A stretch of DNA of 64,000 nucleotides, from positions 7,280,001-7,344,000 of the forward strand of contig NC_019738.1 in NCBI RefSeq assembly GCF_000317515.1, in the 5' to 3' direction. The DNA is from Allocoleopsis franciscana PCC 7113 (lineage in GTDB: Bacteria; Cyanobacteriota; Cyanobacteriia; Cyanobacteriales; Coleofasciculaceae). Made by a program: the position numbers and the translations under genes. Of this stretch, positions 36,975 to 45,806 are shown one piece after another. The notes under the pieces are model-generated. The model did no database searches, had not been told where the DNA came from, and saw nothing but the letters and a program-made list of their open reading frames with translations. Within the stretch, counting starts at the first letter, position 1. Each line of letters starts with the position of its first letter.

Positions 36975-38564
36975 ATGGTTACAGGTTACGTCGCTCTGGT
37001 CCTTCACGCCCATCTGCCCTTTGTCCGCCATCCGGAAAGTGATTATGTTCTCGAAGAAGAATGGTTATTTGAAGCTATTACTGAAACCTACATTCCTCTC
37101 CTACATGTTTTTGAAGGCTTAAAGCGAGATGGCGTTGATTTCAAAATGACTATGAGCATGACACCCCCTTTGGTGTCAATGCTACGTGACCCTTTGTTAC
37201 AGGAGCGATATGACGAACACTTATCCCTACTGGAAGAACTCGCAGAAAAGGAGATTGAACACAACGCGAGTAACGGTCATATTCGCTATCTAGCTGAACA
37301 TTACGCTACAGAATTTAATCAAATTCGCCAAACCTGGGAGAACTATAAGGGCGACTTGGTAACGGCGTTCAAGCAGTTCTTAGATACTAATAACCTGGAA
37401 ATCATCACCTGCGGTGCCACCCATGGCTATTTTCCGCTGATGAAGATGTATCCCCAAGCCGTTTGGGCGCAAATTCAGGTGGCTTGTGAACATTACGAGC
37501 AAAACTTTGGGCGTCCCCCCAAAGGGATTTGGTTACCGGAATGCGCTTACTATGAAGGCGTCGAGCGAATGCTGGCAGATGCTGGATTACGCTACTTCCT
37601 CACCGATGGACATGGGCTGTTGTATGCTCGTCCCCGCCCGCGTTTTGGTACCTATGCCCCCATCTTTACAGAAACAGGGGTGGCGGCATTTGGTCGAGAT
37701 CATGAGTCATCTCAGCAAGTTTGGTCATCGGAAGTTGGGTATCCTGGAGCGGCGGAATATCGGGAGTTTTACAAAGATTTAGGCTGGGAAGCGGAATACG
37801 AATACATTAAGCCCTACATCATGCCCAATGGGCAGCGGAAGAATACAGGTATTAAGTATCACAAGATTACAGGTCGGGGTTTGGGCTTAGGGGATAAGCA
37901 GCTATATGACCCCTATTGGGCGCGGGAAAAGGCGGCAGAACATGCGGCTAACTTTATGTTCAACCGGGAACAGCAGACCAGGCATCTGGCGGGTATTATG
38001 CACCGACCCCCGATTATTGTTTCTCCCTATGATGCAGAACTATTTGGTCACTGGTGGTACGAAGGTCCTTGGTTCATCGATTACTTGTTCCGCAAGTCTT
38101 GGTATGACCAAGGCACCTATGGTATGACGCATCTAGCAGATTATTTACGGGCACATCCGACTCAACAAGTTTGCAAGCCTTCTCAGTCGAGTTGGGGCTA
38201 CAAGGGGTTCCACGAGTACTGGTTAAATGAGACAAACGCCTGGATTTATCCTCACTTGCATAAAGCAGCGGAACGGATGATTGAACTTGCTTATCGCGAA
38301 CCCGAAGATGAGTTGGTGTGGAAGGCTCTTAACCAAGCCGCACGAGAGCTCCTACTCGCGCAATCTTCCGACTGGGCGTTTATTATGCGTACTGGGACGA
38401 TGGTACCTTATGCGGTACGGCGGACGCGATCGCACCTTATGCGCTTCAATAAGCTCTACGACGACATCAAGATCGGCAAAATTGACAGTGGTTGGCTGGA
38501 AAAAGTTGAGGAAATCGACAATATCTTCCCTGAGATTAATTATCGAGTCTATCGCCCGTTGTAA
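36975..38564 (+). CDS. GH57 glycoside hydrolase, probable 1,4-alpha-glucan branching enzyme
   Basis: 529 residues, the length of GH57 branching enzymes. The family start GYVALVLHAHLPFVRHPE opens the protein. The nucleophile Glu lies in GIWLPECAYYEG and the acid/base Asp in VSPYDAELFGHWWYEG. Conserved aromatic segments (QVWSSEVGYPG, SSWGYKGFHEYWLNE) follow, and the C-terminal helical domain ends with IMRTGTMVPYAVRRT. The enzyme would add alpha-1,6 branches to glycogen. It stands alone on its strand, divergent from sasA. Confidence 0.93.
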   Translation: MVTGYVALVLHAHLPFVRHPESDYVLEEEWLFEAITETYIPLLHVFEGLKRDGVDFKMTMSMTPPLVSMLRDPLLQERYDEHLSLLEELAEKEIEHNASNGHIRYLAEHYATEFNQIRQTWENYKGDLVTAFKQFLDTNNLEIITCGATHGYFPLMKMYPQAVWAQIQVACEHYEQNFGRPPKGIWLPECAYYEGVERMLADAGLRYFLTDGHGLLYARPRPRFGTYAPIFTETGVAAFGRDHESSQQVWSSEVGYPGAAEYREFYKDLGWEAEYEYIKPYIMPNGQRKNTGIKYHKITGRGLGLGDKQLYDPYWAREKAAEHAANFMFNREQQTRHLAGIMHRPPIIVSPYDAELFGHWWYEGPWFIDYLFRKSWYDQGTYGMTHLADYLRAHPTQQVCKPSQSSWGYKGFHEYWLNETNAWIYPHLHKAAERMIELAYREPEDELVWKALNQAARELLLAQSSDWAFIMRTGTMVPYAVRRTRSHLMRFNKLYDDIKIGKIDSGWLEKVEEIDNIFPEINYRVYRPL

Positions 38565-38790
38565 AGTTTAGCTTTTAAATTGGAGATGGCTTAGGTTTCC
38601 TGTTCTCAGGGACATAGAAAGTTAAAGGTAGGGGCGAGGCAGGTCTTGCTCCTACGAAGCTGGTTTAATTAAGGCAGAAGATGCCTAAGTCTGGATGCTG
38701 GTGCGCCAAATGGGATGAGCAAGCCGTTCTCGCTTCCCAAAGCACACAATCATCTTTCTCCCTACTGAAAGCTGATGCTGCAATTGTTCA

Positions 38791-39372
38791 TCAAAGTAAA
38801 TACTTGAGTGCCAACTTGAACCCAGGTACAACATCTTCACCACTCAATATAGCTGTGGCTGGATACTGCGTAATGTGACCATCCGCACGATAAACCAAGG
38901 CTTGCTCATTTTGATGGTCAATCAACCATCCCAACTGTACGCCATAAGAAACAGACTCTTGCATCTTGGCTTTGCTCGCTTCCAAATCGTCGGTCTTGGA
39001 ACAAATCTCAATCACAAAATCCGGTGCCAGGTTGAGAAATGTATCTTCTCCCTGATCCCATCCCTCTGGTAAGCGTCCTTTAGCCACGAAAGCCGCATCA
39101 GGCATGAGCAAAGTGACTAGCTTGGAGCTTTGCACCGTATCACAGCCCAAAATAAAGCCAGTGCCAGACCCAAAAACTTCACCCAAATCGTGAGTTTCCA
39201 CCCAGTTGAGCAGATAAGCGACGGCTTTGGCTTCTCGATTGCCAGAAATTCCTCCAGTTGACGATATACTTACCAGTGTTCCGTCCGGCTTGCGCTCAAA
39301 TCGCAGCTCTGGATTCTCTAAACTCATTCGCATCAGTTCTTCCTCCGTTAAAGCTGCCCGCGAATCCGCCAT
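38791..39372 (-). CDS. Uma2 family (DUF820) PD-(D/E)XK protein
   Basis: 193 residues: the opening FERKPDGTLVSISSTGG, LLMPDAAFVAKGRLPEGW with the conserved Asp, FVIEICSKTDDL with the Glu, AKMQESVSYGVQLGWLIDHQN, and the end DVVPGFKLALKYLL. This is a longer Uma2 variant than the other three in the window. It is convergent with the GH57 gene and divergent from the WD40 gene. The nuclease-like fold is known for the family; activity is unproven. Confidence 0.9.
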   Translation of the reverse strand: MADSRAALTEEELMRMSLENPELRFERKPDGTLVSISSTGGISGNREAKAVAYLLNWVETHDLGEVFGSGTGFILGCDTVQSSKLVTLLMPDAAFVAKGRLPEGWDQGEDTFLNLAPDFVIEICSKTDDLEASKAKMQESVSYGVQLGWLIDHQNEQALVYRADGHITQYPATAILSGEDVVPGFKLALKYLL

Positions 39373-39571
39373 TGTACATAGCCTCAGAGAGAATGGCTCC
39401 TTTGAGTGAACTATAGCAATTTATTGAATCAGTCAGGCCGTGCCTGAACCCAAAGGGCTAGTATACATCACTCATCCTTAGACTTGATGAAACACAGGGT
39501 GTTCCATCGACTGGAGATACTCAGCGCAAGAGGTAAAATACAGGCATTCCCAAAAACTTAACAATAGCTAT

Positions 39572-40489
39572 ATGTCTGCATCCCAACCGCAAGCTCCTAC
39601 TTGGGTATGTGTGCAAACCCTGACACACCATAGAAGTTGGGTTCGGTCAGTGGCTTTTAGTCCTAATGGGCAATTTCTGGCGAGTGGCAGTGGGGATAAA
39701 ACGGTTAAGGTTTGGGATTTAAAAAAAGGGATACTTCTCCACACTCTTACAGGTCATACAAGCTGGGTGCGATCGCTTGCCATCAGGCCTAAGGGACAGA
39801 TTGTTGCCAGTACCAGTAACGATCAAACCATCAAACTCTGGCATCTTCAAACAGGGAAACTCTTAAAGAATCTGACAGGTCACTCTGACTGGGTTCGAGC
39901 CGTTGCCTTTAGTAGCAATGGACACATCATTGCCAGTGGTTCTCATGACAAAACCATTAAGTTATGGCATCCTAACGCAGACCAATCGCTTCACACCTTA
40001 ACAGGACACTCACACTGGGTGCTTGCTGTAGCATTTAGTCCGAATGGACAGCTCCTTGCCAGCGGCAGTAAAGATCAAGATATCAGGCTGTGGCCTTTGT
40101 ATCGTCAAGAGCCTAGTCGCATTTTGAGCGGACATACGGATGACGTTTTGTCCGTTGCGATTCACCCGATGGGTCAACTCCTAGCTAGTGGTAGTGCTGA
40201 CGGCACCATCAAAATCTGGGAGATGGACAGTGGAAAATTATTACACACCTTGACAGAACACTCCGGTGCTGTGAATTGTGTGGTTTTCAGCCCCAATGGA
40301 AAAGCTCTGGCGAGTGGGAGTCAGGACAAAACGATCAAACTGTGGCATTCAGCAACCGGAAAGCTACTTTCCTCCCTGACGGGTCACCTAGGGGGTGTCT
40401 GGTCTGTGGCTTTTAGTCCCAATGGACAAGCTTTTGCAAGTGGGAGTTGGGACGAAACGATCAAAATTTGGCAGCTGCGCTGTTCTTGA
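39572..40489 (+). CDS. Seven-repeat WD40 protein
   Basis: 305 residues formed almost wholly of seven WD40 repeats (each like VAFSPNGQFLASGSGDKTVKVW, about 42 residues), enough for one closed propeller. There is no TIR, kinase or protease part, signal peptide or membrane helix, so it should be a cytoplasmic binding scaffold. The repeats carry SPNG rather than the SPDG of the large TIR-WD40 protein, so it is not a recent fragment of that gene. It starts with ATG 39572. Partner unknown. Confidence 0.93.
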   Translation: MSASQPQAPTWVCVQTLTHHRSWVRSVAFSPNGQFLASGSGDKTVKVWDLKKGILLHTLTGHTSWVRSLAIRPKGQIVASTSNDQTIKLWHLQTGKLLKNLTGHSDWVRAVAFSSNGHIIASGSHDKTIKLWHPNADQSLHTLTGHSHWVLAVAFSPNGQLLASGSKDQDIRLWPLYRQEPSRILSGHTDDVLSVAIHPMGQLLASGSADGTIKIWEMDSGKLLHTLTEHSGAVNCVVFSPNGKALASGSQDKTIKLWHSATGKLLSSLTGHLGGVWSVAFSPNGQAFASGSWDETIKIWQLRCS

Positions 40490-40782
40490 GTTTGACACTC
40501 TTGTGCCTAAAGGCGAGAGGATTCTTCGTTTGAGCAATCGACACAACGCTATACCTCCAAAACTTCTGAGTTAAAGAAAGCTCAATTGAGCGACAGCCAA
40601 TGATTAGAAGTTAAATGGGTTATGGCGATGAAAGCACTCGCCTCACTGTCTTGGTTTGGCATGAAGGGTTACACCCCACTTAGGGCAGCAGGTGCATGAG
40701 TGGAGAGGGGACTAAGATAGATATAGTGATCGCTTGTGACTAAAGAACACTCGCGGAGCGCATCCCCCAGGAGTAACAACGG

Positions 40783-41058
40783 ATGATTACAGGTGAGATG
40801 AAGTCCAAGGTCGATCACCTTTGGACAACCTTTTGGAATAATGGCATTAGTAACCCCCTTTCGGTAATCGAGCAGATTTCTTACCTACTATTCATCAAGC
40901 GCTTGGATGATCAGAAATTGGGGAAGGAGAAGAAGGCACAACGGTTGGGCAGACCTGTGAAAGACCGAATCTTCTCTGAGGATAAGCCGCGCTGTCGCTG
41001 GTCGTTTTTCAAGAACCTCACCGATTCCGAGGAAATGCTGCGGATTTGGATGCGTTAG
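40783..41058 (+). pseudogene. hsdM: Remnant of type I restriction methylase hsdM (N-terminus only)
   Basis: 91 residues that match the beginning of HsdM, the DNA adenine methyltransferase of type I restriction systems (MITGEMKSKVDHLWTTFWNN, then ISNPLSVIEQISYLLFIKRLDD). A full HsdM is about 500 residues. The SAM-binding and NPPF catalytic parts are absent, and the frame stops after RIWMR. No hsdS or hsdR is nearby. It is a leftover of a lost restriction system, now next to two Uma2 genes. Confidence 0.82.
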
Positions 41059-41129
41059 AGGGCTTACTAAAATAATAGGCATTAGCTCAACACGAGCAGA
41101 TAATGACGGAAGCAGGAGGCAGGGCCATC

Positions 41130-41705
41130 ATGACTATTGCATCCCAGAAAATGACGCTTGAGGAGTATCTTAACTATGACGACGGGACAGATACTCGCTA
41201 TGAGTTGGTGAATGGGGAGTTGGTCGTTATGCCGCCAGAAAGCGATTTGAATCAGCGTATTGCCATGTTCTTACTGGTCTACTTTTCGCAACAAGGGATT
41301 CCCTCCTATCGTTTGAGAATTGGGGCGGAAATTGTGGTGATGGGTTCACGGGTGACGACGCGCTTACCAGATTTGATGGTGCTTTCTGAGGAACTGGCAA
41401 CGGCGTTAGAAGGGGCGAGTCGGTCTACTGTGATGATGGATATGCCGCCGCCTGAGTTGGTGGTTGAGGTGGTGTCTCCGGGGAAGAAAGGCATTGACCG
41501 AGATTATCGTTATAAGCGGTCTGAATATGCGGCGCGGGGGATTGGGGAGTATTGGATTGTTGACCCAATGGAACGGCAGGTTACGGTGTTGGAGTGGGTG
41601 GAAGGGTTGTATGAGGAGCGGGTTTTTCAGGGGAATGAGCGGATTATCTCGCCGATGTTGCCGGATTTGGATTTGACGAGTGAGAGGGTGATGAATGCTA
41701 GATGA
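41130..41705 (+). CDS. Uma2 family (DUF820) PD-(D/E)XK protein
   Basis: About 191 residues from ATG 41130, where the family start MTIASQKMTLEEYLNYDD begins; an AGCAGGAGG sequence precedes it, and an in-frame ATG at 41103 is less likely. Core motifs: YELVNGELVVMPPE, RLPDLMVLSEE, PPELVVEVVSPG and the YKRSEYAARGIGEYWIVDP strand. The local bases are richer in G on this strand than neighbouring genes (runs such as GGTGGTTGAGGTGGTG), which may point to a different history. Confidence 0.9.
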   Translation: MTIASQKMTLEEYLNYDDGTDTRYELVNGELVVMPPESDLNQRIAMFLLVYFSQQGIPSYRLRIGAEIVVMGSRVTTRLPDLMVLSEELATALEGASRSTVMMDMPPPELVVEVVSPGKKGIDRDYRYKRSEYAARGIGEYWIVDPMERQVTVLEWVEGLYEERVFQGNERIISPMLPDLDLTSERVMNAR

Positions 41706-41755
41706 GATTCAGGCGGACTCTGGCTTTGCGATAATGAATCAGCTGTTCTCTTGTT

Positions 41756-41842
41756 ATGGGAGATTTAGGAGGGGTTCCAGGTTTGAAAACACGCCCTAGT
41801 GTCACGATTGAAGAAATCCCTTGGAGTGGGAGGACGCTGTGA
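41756..41842 (+). CDS. Possible 28-codon upstream frame coupled to a Uma2 gene
   Basis: ATG 41756 opens a 28-residue frame (MGDLGGVPGLKTRPSVTIEE...) whose TGA overlaps the ATG of the next Uma2 gene by one base (TGATG). That arrangement is typical of translational coupling. There is no clear ribosome binding site before it, so it may be a gene remnant rather than a real leader peptide. Confidence 0.3.
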   Translation: MGDLGGVPGLKTRPSVTIEEIPWSGRTL

Positions 41843-42390
41843 TGACCGTAAAAACCGCCAAATGGACGCTCAACGACTATCACCGCATGATTGACGTGGG
41901 TATTCTAGAAAGTCGTCACGTCGAACTTTTAAACGGAGAAATTATCGAAATGCCCCCAGAGGGTCCAGAACACGCTCAACAGAGTACCGATACCGCCGAC
42001 TACTTAAAACAACTGTTGGGAAACCGTGCCGTCGTGCGTGATGCCAAACCGATTACCCTACCCGATAGCGCCAGTGAACCCGAACCCGACTTAGCCATTG
42101 TCGAACCCCTGCGTCCCCTGTATCGTACTCGTCATCCCTATCCCGAAAACATATTTTGGCTCATCGAATATGCCAACACCACCCTCGCTAAAGACCTCAA
42201 TATCAAGCGCAAAACCTACGCCGCCGCATCGATTGGAGAGTATTGGGTTGTAGACTTAAAGCATCGACAACTTTATGTATTCCGTGACCCTGTTAATGGG
42301 GACTACGCTAGTGAAGAAACACTAACAACAGGAGAGATTCGTCCCCTAGCATTTCAAGACATTGTAGTTTCGGTGCAGCGGTTATTTTAG
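41842..42390 (+). CDS. Uma2 family (DUF820) PD-(D/E)XK protein
   Basis: 182 residues from ATG 41842, preceded by GGGAGG at 41828-41833. Motifs: HVELLNGEIIEMPPEGPEH, SEPEPDLAIVEP (Asp), FWLIEYANTTLAKD (Glu), IKRKTYAAASIGEYWVVDLK (Lys and Trp strand). It belongs to the subgroup with the RxxxxxPYPENIFWLIE pattern. The gene looks intact and lies 136 bases after another Uma2 gene. Confidence 0.92.
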   Translation: MTVKTAKWTLNDYHRMIDVGILESRHVELLNGEIIEMPPEGPEHAQQSTDTADYLKQLLGNRAVVRDAKPITLPDSASEPEPDLAIVEPLRPLYRTRHPYPENIFWLIEYANTTLAKDLNIKRKTYAAASIGEYWVVDLKHRQLYVFRDPVNGDYASEETLTTGEIRPLAFQDIVVSVQRLF

Positions 42391-42727
42391 GGATGAGTGA
42401 TTCAAGAATTCTCTAAGTATGAACGCTTCACCTTATGAATCCAACCTTGGCTGAGACTCAACACCTGCGAATAAGATAAGTCCGTATCTAACACCATCGG
42501 AAGGCTTAGATAGTGTGTTCAGAGACGACGATGCTGACCAAATTATCTCACTTGTACGCGCCTTTAACAAAACCGTAGAGGCAGAGTTTGGGGCAGCTTA
42601 AATTGATCAGGTCGTTTTGATTGCGGAACTTTCAACCCCTGCATAGTCGTCCCCAATATCTGTAATCCCTCTATGTATTCGCGTAGTGTATTCTCATAAC
42701 GCGAACAATTAGGTCGTAGCTACTATT
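42391..42727 (+). other. Intergenic region with a possible gene fragment
   Basis: 337 bases. A stretch at 42455-42601 stays open without a start codon and reads as plausible protein (SPYLTPSEGLDSVF, then DADQIISLVRAFNKTVEAE) up to TAA. It may be the 3' end of a lost gene; I cannot name it. The rest is AT-rich leader of the next gene. Confidence 0.35.
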
Positions 42728-44686
42728 ATGAAACTGTTTCCTCCCAAAAGTCGCCAAACCCAGCAGATTTTCACTGCTTTAATTTTAACGAGTATTTTGT
42801 CCTTGGGTGTTGGTACAACCGTTGTGAATCCCGCCGCCGCTAACTCTATCGGAAGCCCCCAAGGTGTTACTGGCTTAAAGCAACGGCAACGCAATCGTGA
42901 AATACCGCGTTCAGTCGTCAATGCCGTTCGCCGCGAAATCGCTCGTACCCACAGAATTCCCCCCGGTCAACTCAAAGTTGTGAGTGCCACTCAACAAAGC
43001 TGGTCGGATAGCTGCTTAGGTCTGAGACAACCGGATGAAGTCTGTGGTCAACTTTTTATCGAGAATGGTTGGCGTGTTGTCATATCTAACGGTGCCCAAA
43101 CATGGACGGCTCGTACTGATGGTACTGGACGCATTGTACGCCTAGAAAATCAAAATCAGCCCAGAAATAATAATAGTAACAATAGTCAGTTACCCAATTC
43201 AGTCACTAATGCGGTTTTACGAACAGCCGCTGGGCAATTAGGAACGCCACGTTCCCAACTCCAGATTATAGAGGCCGAGCAACAGACTTGGCGCGATCGC
43301 TGTCTTGGTCTGGGTAGCCCTGTAGAACTGTGTGAAAGTGTTCTCACACCGGGTTGGCGAGTGGTTGTTGAAGGTCAGCAACAACGCCTGGTCTATCATA
43401 CTAACGACACGGGTTCCATACTCAGACTCAATCAATCAGCCAACGGTGTTGGTGACGTGAATTTGCCTCAATCCGTTGTTAATGCTGTTTTACAAACTGC
43501 GTCCCAAGACACTGGGTTACGCCCTTCTGCTCTACGAATTGTTCAGTCCCAACAGATTCAGGGAAGCAGTAGTTGTCTAGGTATACTTTCCCGTTCTGGT
43601 GAAGCTTGTACAAGAGATCTAGCAACGTTATGGCAAGTCACTGTAGAAGCTGGGCAACAACGCTTGGTTTATCACACCACGATGAACGGTTCCCGGATTC
43701 GGCTGAATGAACAAGCCAGCAATATGGGAAATGCCAATGTGCCACGCTCCGTTGCGGATGCTGTTTTACAGTTTGCCGCCCAGGATTGGGGTGCGTCCAG
43801 TTCCCAGCTAAGAATCACACAAGCCCAACCGCAAACATGGCCCGATGCCTGTTTGGGTCTTCCTCGCCCTACAGAACGATGTATGGGCACTCCTACACCG
43901 GGTTGGCAGGTGACGGTAGAAGATAGACAAAGAACCCAAGTTTATCGTACCGATGATTCCGGTTCCCGCATCCGCTCAGAAGCCATGGTTGGACAACTGC
44001 CCATCGAGGGTAATTTGCCCAATGCTGTTGCCCAGGCGGTTTTAAGGGACGCCTCTCGTCAGCCAAATGTTTACCGGGGTTTGCGGATTGTCCAGGGTGA
44101 GCGGCAAAATTGGCCGGATGGCTGTTTGGGCTTGGCTGAACGGGGGGTATTCTGCACACAAGCCATTGTTCCCGGTTGGCGAGTGCTGGTAGAAGATGAA
44201 GGGCAAACTTTTGTCTATCGCACCAATGAATCAGGTTCTGTCGTCAAGTTGGAGAATGGAGCCGTTCCAGGGAATACTGGGGCTGTTCCCATGCCGGACA
44301 GTGAGTACCCTGCGCCACTGGGGCGGGGCGTTGTGTTTCGTGCGATCGAACAGGGCGGTATCACCGGTCGCACAACTGAAACGCTCCTGATGAATGATGG
44401 ACGAGTGATTCGCCGCTTGATGGATTCGAGAATGAATGCTCCGGCACAAATGTATCAAATTTCTCGCCCAGAACTGCGGCGGTTTCAGGAATTGCTAGAG
44501 CAACACAATTTTGAGCAGTTCAACCGACTGGTTTACCCCGCGCCCAGAGGGGCCGCCGACTTCATCACAGTTACCCTCACGAGCCAAGCGGGTACCACTA
44601 GCTACGCGGATATGGGTCAAGATCGTTTGCCTGAACCTTTGCAGGCTGTGATTCAAGCTTGGAGCCAAATCACTAACCGCAGATAG
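42728..44686 (+). CDS. Exported protein with five tandem Trp/Cys repeats
   Basis: 652 residues. A signal peptide (hydrophobic about 17-32, cleavage near AAA-NS) is followed by five tandem repeats of about 85-90 residues. Each runs SV..AVL..A....L.I..A..Q.W.D.CLGL..P...C...PGW.V.VE...Q..VYRT..SGS..RL. The paired Cys (CLGL...C) suggest a disulfide in each repeat, and SGS/YRT look like a beta-hairpin end. The third repeat is the most diverged (its Trp is lost). A different C-terminal domain (about 535-650) follows. No enzyme motif is visible. Probably an extracytoplasmic binding or wall protein (inference). Confidence 0.85.
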   Translation: MKLFPPKSRQTQQIFTALILTSILSLGVGTTVVNPAAANSIGSPQGVTGLKQRQRNREIPRSVVNAVRREIARTHRIPPGQLKVVSATQQSWSDSCLGLRQPDEVCGQLFIENGWRVVISNGAQTWTARTDGTGRIVRLENQNQPRNNNSNNSQLPNSVTNAVLRTAAGQLGTPRSQLQIIEAEQQTWRDRCLGLGSPVELCESVLTPGWRVVVEGQQQRLVYHTNDTGSILRLNQSANGVGDVNLPQSVVNAVLQTASQDTGLRPSALRIVQSQQIQGSSSCLGILSRSGEACTRDLATLWQVTVEAGQQRLVYHTTMNGSRIRLNEQASNMGNANVPRSVADAVLQFAAQDWGASSSQLRITQAQPQTWPDACLGLPRPTERCMGTPTPGWQVTVEDRQRTQVYRTDDSGSRIRSEAMVGQLPIEGNLPNAVAQAVLRDASRQPNVYRGLRIVQGERQNWPDGCLGLAERGVFCTQAIVPGWRVLVEDEGQTFVYRTNESGSVVKLENGAVPGNTGAVPMPDSEYPAPLGRGVVFRAIEQGGITGRTTETLLMNDGRVIRRLMDSRMNAPAQMYQISRPELRRFQELLEQHNFEQFNRLVYPAPRGAADFITVTLTSQAGTTSYADMGQDRLPEPLQAVIQAWSQITNRR

Positions 44687-44700
44687 TACACAACAGGTGA

Positions 44701-44721
44701 GGGCACGACCCGATCGTGCCC
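44701..44721 (+). terminator. Hairpin after the repeat protein gene
   Basis: GGGCACGA and TCGTGCCC make an 8-bp stem with a 5-base loop, 14 bases after the stop. No T-run follows, so it may act as an RNA-stabilising hairpin or weak terminator. Confidence 0.5.
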
Positions 44722-44780
44722 CTGCTGGGTTGCACTTAATATTTCTAAACTACGGTAAACTTATCGGAATATGTTGCTTT

Positions 44781-44810
44781 CAATAAGCGGGTTTGATATC
44801 CTGCTTATTG
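44781..44810 (+). promoter_or_regulatory. Hairpin in leader of the GGCT-like gene
   Basis: CAATAAGC and GCTTATTG form an 8-bp stem with a 14-base loop, ending 25 bases before ATG 44836. It could affect translation start or mark an operator. Confidence 0.35.
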
Positions 44811-44835
44811 AGAATATACATCGGTTTGTTGAACC

Positions 44836-45435
44836 ATGAGTACTCCGTCTAGCGATCGTCAAGATTCACCGACACAGTTGATACAGCATTCTCAGGCGGC
44901 TATTTCTATCCACCAGCCACTACACAAGGAGGCAACGTTTTATTATTTCGCTTATGGCTCTTGCATGTGTCCAGTGGATTTAAAGCGATCGCTTGGCGAG
45001 AAAACTCACAAATATGTCATTGGCCCGGCTACACTCAAGGGTTATCGGCTGGGTTTTAACCGCAAATCAGTGCTTCGTAACTGTGGTGTACTGGATGTGG
45101 TACCCGATGCAACGTCATCCATTGAAGGTGTCTTGTATCGCTTACCCTTGCGGTTAAGTGATGCCCTTGATCAGCGAGAAGAAGTCCCTCACGGTGGCTA
45201 TCGACGAGAAATGATTGAAGTCCGCGCTCATGGACGTTTGTATCAGAATGTTCGTACCTATGTTGTGGTAGAAAAATTAGCCGAAGAATTAGCTCCCAAT
45301 GATTGGTATTTCAATGTTGTACTTCGGGGTGCAGTAACTTGTGGGCTAAGCGAACCTTATGTATGGAAGTTATTTAATCACATGCACCAATTACAACAGC
45401 GTCACTGGCAAACCCAGTCCTTGCGCTCCGCGTAA
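44836..45435 (+). CDS. Gamma-glutamylcyclotransferase-like protein
   Basis: 199 residues. After a 35-residue variable leader the GGCT fold starts with FYYFAYGSCMCP, the YGS motif that binds the gamma-glutamyl group. YRLGFNRKS and the GVLYRLP strand follow, and the likely catalytic Glu lies in LDQREEVPHGGYRRE. Family members release 5-oxoproline from gamma-glutamyl peptides or amines, or act on related amide substrates. No membrane segment. Family sure, substrate not. Confidence 0.85.
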   Translation: MSTPSSDRQDSPTQLIQHSQAAISIHQPLHKEATFYYFAYGSCMCPVDLKRSLGEKTHKYVIGPATLKGYRLGFNRKSVLRNCGVLDVVPDATSSIEGVLYRLPLRLSDALDQREEVPHGGYRREMIEVRAHGRLYQNVRTYVVVEKLAEELAPNDWYFNVVLRGAVTCGLSEPYVWKLFNHMHQLQQRHWQTQSLRSA

Positions 45436-45544
45436 TTCCAGTTAAGGAAGAATTGGGATACCAGCGCCAAAATACGTTATCCTGACGATGATTGCGCCTC
45501 TGATAGTTAGGTCTAACTGCCATTGCACCAGTCGGTAAGCTTAC

Positions 45545-45714
45545 ATCTTGCACCTATCGCAATAACCCGCCAAGGGTTTAAACCCCTGTCTGATAAATAA
45601 AGTCGTCTAAAGACAACTGAGTAAGAATTTCAGTCCATTTCAATGGACTTTCGCTATGAGCCGTGGAATTAATTCTACGGCGGACTTTCGGGTTTACTGA
45701 GAATGGTGCAAGAT
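45545..45714. mobile_element. MITE-like element, 170 bp, perfect 10-bp terminal inverted repeats
   Basis: The ends ATCTTGCACC (45545-45554) and GGTGCAAGAT (45705-45714) are perfect inverted repeats. The symmetry continues imperfectly inward to AACCCG (45574-45579) and CGGGTT (45689-45694). Inside are three hairpins: AGTCGTCT/AGACAACT at 45601-45618, AGTCCATT/AATGGACT at 45632-45649 and a 22-base near-palindrome at 45660-45681. It has no coding frame. The structure is that of a non-autonomous mobile element; I see no clear target duplication. Confidence 0.7.
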
Positions 45715-45806
45715 CTCAGTAAGGAGAGATTGCTTGCGATCGCAGCAAAACTCTTTCTGCTTGGGAGCAAGACCTGACCTAGAACATTGGGTGTTTAAAT
45801 TTCTTT

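Noticed and set aside
41103-41130. Upstream ATG of the Uma2 gene as the true start
   Set aside because: The first nine residues (MTEAGGRAI) include the ribosome binding site AGGAGG, and the family start begins at ATG 41130.
45545-45714. tRNA or riboswitch
   Set aside because: It is strongly folded, but it lacks tRNA arm consensus and known riboswitch cores; perfect terminal inverted repeats fit a MITE better.
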